Made by a program: the position numbers and the translations under genes. A stretch of 64,000 nt of DNA, taken from assembly GCA_012932865.1 (NCBI GenBank), contig SAXG01000026.1, positions 248,001 to 312,000 on the forward strand, given 5' to 3'. Shown piece by piece: positions 57,932 through 64,000 of this stretch. The stretch comes from Amylostereum areolatum. Lineage: Eukaryota; Basidiomycota; Agaricomycetes; Russulales; Stereaceae. The notes under the pieces are model-generated. The model saw nothing but the letters and a program-made list of their open reading frames with translations, ran no database searches and was not told the origin of the DNA. The first letter of the stretch is position 1, and the number at the start of each line of letters is the position of its first letter.

Positions 57932-60900
57932 CTACACTCCCGATCCCGCTTCAGTCAACTTCCACGTCCCCACAATCTCATCCAAAGACCTCATCGCCCA
58001 TCCCGACCCAAGTGTTGTTGTCATCTGTGTCCCTGTCGCATGCAACACCGCGCGTATGCCCCGCTCCAGCGCCCCCGTGTTCGTCGTTCCCTCTGGTGGA
58101 GGAGCCCTCAAACTGTTCGTATGTGCGTGCTGCGCGAGCTCGCGAAGGACGACGAGCAACGTCGACACAGGCACATTGTTCCTCAACAAGTACCATGCGA
58201 GCTCCCGGGCACGTTCCCGTGAGACCTCCACCTTTCCGAGCGCACCGCGCGCATAGTATGCCAACATGCGTAGGAAGCCGGGGTCTGCGCGGACGCTCTC
58301 GAGCTGCGCGTCGATGGCGGACAAGGCTCCTGAAAGCGTCGCCTCGCGCACGAGCGGAGAACGTCCCCCACCGTCCCCTCGTCCCGCAAACCTGCGCTCG
58401 AACACCTTGCCATAAAAGTCCACCGCGAACCTGAGGTCCTGCAGCCGCAGATGGAAGAATCGCGAGCGCGGATCCATGGTGCGGTACCGGTACAGAACGA
58501 TGTGGCTCTGCAGCGTCTGCGGTTTATCCTGCAGAATAGCGTCTAGCAAACTTGCATGGCAATATGCATGGAAGAGTTGCTCTTCTTCCGTAATCCCGTC
58601 GTCCCGACAGAAGTAATCTGCGAATGCGAGGAAGGTTGGCTCGTTTGCGAAAGAAGATATGAACTGCGTGAGATCGCTTGCTGGGTGAGGTTTGGTGTCC
58701 GTGAGCCGAGGGAAATCCAACGTTGCTGCGTCTCCAGTCGACGAGCCCGATCGCACGAACAGACTGCGACTGCCCTTCGGATCCTCCAAATAACTGAGGA
58801 ACGCCGTGCGTCGCTTGACATAGATCGTTTGATTGCGCAACAGCGCCTCCTTGTGCCGCGGAACGTTGGCCAAGTCGAGGTAGAAAGGCCAATATCTCGG
58901 GGTGTCGACCCGTATCGAGAGTAGCTTGTCGAAGTCGGGAATGAGCGTGGGCGAGATCAATTGTGCGACTCCAAGCTCTGGGCCATCTCTGACCTTGATC
59001 TTCACCGGGAGATATACGATCTCCTTCGTGTCCACGTCCCGTGCGACAAGGCAGCGAGGTTCGATCGCGAGGACCCACAGATGTCGCAACGCCTGCAGGT
59101 ATGCCTTGTTGTCCGATGATACCGTGGCAAACCGAGGAAAGAACGCAGCTATCATGCATGCCACCGCTGCGTCGGAATTCCCTAACGTGAACCGGCCGCC
59201 TCCCAGAAAGAGTAGGCCCAACGACATGTGGGTTGCGACGTGGCTACCATAACGGATGGTCTGATTATAGGTGCCATAGGAAAAGCGTAATCTGCGTAAG
59301 CAGTTGATCTCTCCGGTGCCGGCCATAACCATGTTGAGGGCGATGGAGATGAGGTTCAAGCCGTCACGGATAGCATGCCGCTTGATCTTGTGGTCGTATA
59401 GAGGTCCTGGTGTTCAAGTCAGGACCCGAAACTGCGCACAGGAAAGAAAATACGTACCATTGGTATACGCCAAACGGGTGAACAGGTCGTAATACGAGAT
59501 GAGCAAACGATACGGTTCTTCCCTTGCCGTACCCGCATACTTGAGCGCAAGGACGAAACACGACGCTGACACGATGTTGTAGAACGCCAACTCGACCGCG
59601 TCGTCTATTGGCTCCTTGTGCTGGAAATGCTTGTCCACCGCTTGCGAAATCGCGGGGGGAAGCTGTCCCTTGATCCATTCCTGCGTCGCTGATACATCAT
59701 CCCACATGATCAACGCCCTCGCCAACGCCCTCAGCAGCAAAAAGCTCGGCGGGATCCGATTGAGCGTCAAGACCGTGTCCGGGATGGTGAGGATGTCTGC
59801 CATCTCCTGGCTGTTCGACTTCATGTACATCAGCCCCAGTGCGATCGTGGCCGCGGGCGACGTGAGGTTGAGATCAAACGTCGGTCTCGCACGTTTGCCA
59901 CGAAGCTGCGATGACACCTCTCCGTGGATGAGCCCGCGTAATTCATCCACCAACGCTTCATCCGCAGGAATGGGCGGTGTTGTCCCCTTTCCAAGCATGA
60001 CCATCCCAAACGCGAGCGCCGCCCCCATCGTGTACGCCTCGCGATGCTCGTTACTGAGGTCGGGTTGGTTGAGATCACTCCGGCTGATCTGCTTCAAGCA
60101 GACCTCCGCCATGCGACGGTGTTTCGTTCCCATGAATAATAGGCCTATCCCGACCAGCCCCGCCGCCTGTGTGATCAGCGGTACGTTGAGGTCAATGCTT
60201 GGTGTTGGCAACAGCGCTGGCGTATGCACCGCGAGCAGCTTCGTAACATGACGATTCCCGCTCCCCATGTTTGCGGCAGAAAGACCGAGAAGAACACCGA
60301 TAGACGTAAGTTCGTGCTTGGGGGTGAGATATCCAAACGTGTGCCATGTGACCATCTCCCGCAGGTGTCCCGTCAATCCGAGTCCGTAGAGGAAACCCGC
60401 ATGCTCCGGGGTGAGTTCTGAAGGTTTGTTGAACTTGATCCAGGAGCTGTCGATCTCGCTCGCGGACGGCGAGATGCGTAATGCCGCTGCGACGCCGTTA
60501 TGGAATTCGCCCCAGTTCAGGCTCTCGGTGGATATTTTCTGTAGGTCGGGTGTCATGGTCACGTTTTGAGGCTGGATGTGGATAGAGTACTCCATCTTCG
60601 GAATCGCGTAGGCTTCCCGTGTGACGACGGGGACAGTGCCGAAGGTGAACATCGCCCGACCCATAGGCAAGGCCAACGTACGCTCAAGGATTCTGGATAC
60701 GTGCATTTGTTGCTCCTTTGCCTGATCCATCTCGCTACAGATGCATTATCAGCACAAAGCTATTCACTAAGAATGCAGTCCTCACCTGAGTTCCGGATGC
60801 TCGACTACCTTGACGATGGGTATAGTTGAAGACCGGAGCATCCGCGCGACCTCTTCTAGCCTCTTGTCTTGGCCGAAGCGAATTTGGGTAAAGTCGTCCA

Positions 60901-63900
60901 AGTTGAGTTCCACGCCTGTCCCGGCGCTAATCTCATTCACAGCAGACCCGCACGCTTCGACCACAATGGCGCGCATTGCTTTTCTTTTCGACGAGCCCTG
61001 AACATCAAACCAGTTCTGAGATCACGTCACAAAACTACAAGGCAAGCTTACCAGGAAATCTTTTACCGTGCGATAACCTGCCTTGAGGCGTTGCTCCTGT
61101 ATGATCGGACGCGCCCTCCGCCAAGTCATTCCTCCCGATGAACTCGTACGCCGCCGTTGGCCAGTCTTGTCCGGGAGCAAGCTGGCACGTCCTCATCACT
61201 TCCCTCAGCGGCGCAGCAAGCCCCAAAGGCAGCCTATCCAGGAACTCCGGTCCGATGTGCGCCTTGACCATAAGCTGCACCGCGTTCTCCGCCCGTTTTC
61301 GGCTGTCGTCGACTGTCTTGTCCGCAAGGCAACGGTAGATGGTTGTAAGCTGGCGTAGGTATGCCAGGGGTTCAACACGGCCGAAGGCGAAGCTTGGCGA
61401 AAGCTTGAACTGCGACGCCAGTCGGTTGGTGTCGTACCAGGGGAGTTTCCAGTCTGGGTTGCTCACTCTCCCATAAAGGATGGCGGACATATCAGGTGGC
61501 CACACAGGAAGACGATCGTCGACATAGGTTGGATCTGAAAATTGCGGCGATCAGGCGACGTTCCAGGTAAGGTCGGTGAGATGTACGAACTAACGGCCAT
61601 CGGGACCCAGCCTTCGGTAGCGTCTGGGCAGAAACGCTTCCAGTAGTCCACCCATTCCGGTCGTATTACTGACGCGATACGGCAGATGAGCTTGGCGAGG
61701 AGAAGGACATCTTGATGACGGTGTACCATAAGTCGAAGATCTTCTCCGAGGGTGTGAAGGGCGTTGAGTATTGCAGTTAGATGTGCGTGTGGACGCATGA
61801 CTGGCGGAGTGTGCTTGACCGCTCGGGGCTTCGGAGGGAGTTGCAGGCCACCAAAGACAGGGTCATCGCCGAACCGAAAATGTGAGTCCGTCGAGGACAA
61901 CCGCTCCCAAGAGGCAGCAATACTTGACTTTTTCTCCTCAGTGTTCGTATCCAGCTGAAAAAATTCGAGCACGGTACTGTTGAAACACTGGAACTCGACG
62001 CCCTCCAATAAGGAAAAGTCCCGCTTGTCCCACCGGCGCAGGAAGCTTTCGTGCAGAGCGAACATCCAGTCCTCTGGAAGCGTCAAGGCCAACACCTGTA
62101 GACACTGCGTGGTCAAAAGATCCTTGGTGCGATAATCGACCCATGTTCGGAACATGGTCTTGCCATCGTGGACATGAACATGGCATTGTGCAAGGTTCGC
62201 CAAGGTGATGAATTTAGAACGGCGAATGCTTTCGAGTTGCTCCGATGCGGACGGTGCATGAGACGGAGAGTCAACGTCCATGGGGGAAGTGCCTGTCCCA
62301 GTGGACTTAGGCATGGCAAACCGCAGTCGGTTTCTCTCCCAAACAAGAGGAAGCTCGTGCGTCCCGTGTGTCATGACGGTCAATTCGCCGGTCGGAGAAA
62401 TGTACAGAAGATCCCTGACGTTATCGCGGGTCACTCTCATGGGAACAGCTTGCATCGCTGTGCGTTCTACAAGAGGCTCTACTTTGAGTGTCTTGTCTGC
62501 CGTTTTGAAGACGGAGAAGATCTTGAGAACCTTTGAGAGGCGTAAAGTGATTGCAAGAAGCGTGCGCTCTCCCTTGCCGTCAAAGCGCTGGTCAAATGTT
62601 GTGACCGAAATGTGGCTCAGGTCGTCTGCCCTGCAAAACACGTCAACTAACTGCATTACGACGGGAGCGGATATTAGGAGGACTCACTCATCCTCTCCTA
62701 CGTCGAAGGAATATAGCTGCGTGACCCAGTGAGTCGCCTTCATCTTCGTGTGCTCCCTTGGACCGTATGAGGCCTCTGCCTCAACGCGACCGCCTAGGAC
62801 CATACGATCAATCCCCAAACTCAGATCACCACGACCGAGTGAATCTCTCCTGACATGAGCAGCTCCTGGGAGTGTTCCCAGAGAAGGCCCCGATGCCCCT
62901 GCAAGCGACGCCATTGTTGTTGAAGAGGTTAGACTTGGAGCTGTATTGGGCAGAGCGGAAAGCGGAGGAAGTGGCCGCGTTCGCGTTGTGGATGTGGTCT
63001 CAAGAGGGTGATCGCCAAGCGACGGGGGCGCGTCCCATTCTGTTCCACCCAGGGATTGACGCTTCCCTCCTTGTACCGAATTACGGCCTTTGCGAGCGGT
63101 TTGTGGGGCTGGAGAAAAAGGGAGGTCCTTTGGCTTGATGTATGCGTATTGCCATACGGTCAGACGTCGTCGTTCAAAGTCAATAGTCACAACAATGTCA
63201 CTGTCGTCGTGAATGGTACGCTGGGTGACGGTGACAATCTCCTCCTTGGGTGGAATGGTATGAAGCAACTCGTCCTGGTCGTCGGGACCTAGGGTCACGG
63301 GCGTGGAATGGAAACCGCCTCTGATTTCCTTTGCAAGCCCGACAACTGTAGCCTCAGCGAGAGGGCTGGTTAGGGAAAAAATGGTAGGAAGGGCTTCATC
63401 GCCGAGAAGTTCTGCCTCGTGCAGCTCCGTGTCCTCAAGGATGCGTTGTATCATCACGCCAAAAGGGTGCAAAGGCCATGCTCGTTGGACTATAAAAGGG
63501 AGGGAAAATGTGTATTCCAGTCCATTTTCCAGATAGATCTTCCCAATGCTTCGTAGGAAGACGAAGGTGGCACGCACTCGGGAACCCTGTTCGACCTCGT
63601 TTTTGCGCTGTTGTTCCGCACGGGCGAATGGCCCGAACGTCTCGCGCTCAGAAGGATCCGGTTGGCGGGACGGGACCGCGTGGATTTCAGAGGTATAGTG
63701 CGCCGTGTTTCGTGAGGAAGACAGGATGCCAGCCTGCTCCAACCAGCCATTGCATGCCCACTGGACGGCCTCCAGCTCGTCCTTGAAAGTCCAGTGTTTG
63801 AGAAGGACACCTCCGACGGCCAAAGCTACGGAATCGCTGGTCCAATATAGCTCTTCGACTTCAGTTTCGCCCAAACGGCCGCGTGGAATTTCGTAGCTTG

Positions 63901-64000
63901 CAACGTTAGGCCTGCGAGTGTTCGTTTTCTCCAAAGCCTCGCGAATTTCTCTCATGAGGCTGGTCTGGCCAAGAGGCCTGGGAGGCGGGTGGAAGAAGAA
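57932..64000 (-). CDS. APC1: Anaphase-promoting complex subunit 1 (5' end outside window)
   Basis: Largest scaffold subunit of the APC/C ubiquitin ligase, which triggers sister separation and mitotic exit; also called Cut4/BimE. The frame is open through the right edge, so the start lies beyond it. Main exons: about 64000-62688 (N-terminal propeller: YWTSDSVALAVGGVLLKHWT), 62630-61595, about 61534-61052 (PVWPPDMSAILYGRVSNPDW), a short exon near 60996-60785 (RFGQDKRLEEVARMLRSS), 60730-59458, and 59406-57932. The last two hold the proteasome/cyclosome repeats, e.g. AAGLVGIGLLFMGTKHRRMA and AAVACMIAAFFPRFATVSSD. The text switches frame between RNDLAEGA and IQEQRLKAGYRTVKDFL near 61100, one surplus base, and the junction near 61534/61595 is unresolved. 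Family assignment is firm; exact exon edges are not. Confidence 0.88.

Overview
The window comes from a filamentous fungus, almost certainly a mushroom-forming basidiomycete (Agaricomycetes). Protein genes are cut by many 45-100 bp introns, the coding DNA is GC-rich, and the proteins are fungal housekeeping types (eIF5A, TAF8-like, LIM, Zn2Cys6 factor, DAHP synthase, Pih1, APC1). No bacterial-style operons, rRNA or convincing tRNA genes are present.

Layout. 0-9 kb: eIF5A (+), a TAF8-like TFIID subunit (-), a gene-poor gap, then a two-LIM-domain protein (+). 9-18 kb: a 5.9 kb GC-rich gap, then a Zn2Cys6 transcription factor whose zinc cluster is split by non-canonical introns. 19.7-21.1 kb: a frame-broken F-box/LRR-like gene. 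22-41 kb is accessory, repeat-rich DNA. It holds copies A, B, C and a dead copy E of one unnamed three-exon gene family, a dead VapD/Cas2-like gene, a 6.1 kb repeat block bounded by diverged inverted repeats, a 281 bp MITE, a minisatellite, and a 4 kb Tc1/IS630-type transposon with 400 bp terminal inverted repeats and a second, SAM-like gene. 41.7-47.2 kb is a conserved island: GNAT acetyltransferase, Pih1 (-) and DAHP synthase (+), the last two sharing a 217 bp divergent promoter. 47-55 kb is accessory again: copy D of the unnamed family, a perfect 126 bp fold-back element with 9 bp target duplications, an apparently intact VapD/Cas2-like gene, and a broken duplicate of the neighbouring secreted-protein gene. 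55.7-64 kb: a secreted protein of unknown function (-) and APC1 (-), which runs off the right edge.

The best candidates for something undescribed are: (1) the unnamed family with five members in 64 kb, conserved in intron positions and protein core; (2) two eukaryotic VapD/Cas2-fold genes lying in the same accessory segments as that family; (3) the two-gene long-TIR transposon. A technical point affects the whole annotation. In at least nine genes or gene copies, exons with confirmed boundaries carry exactly one surplus base. All of these breaks go in the same direction, which points to systematic insertion errors in the assembly rather than gene death.
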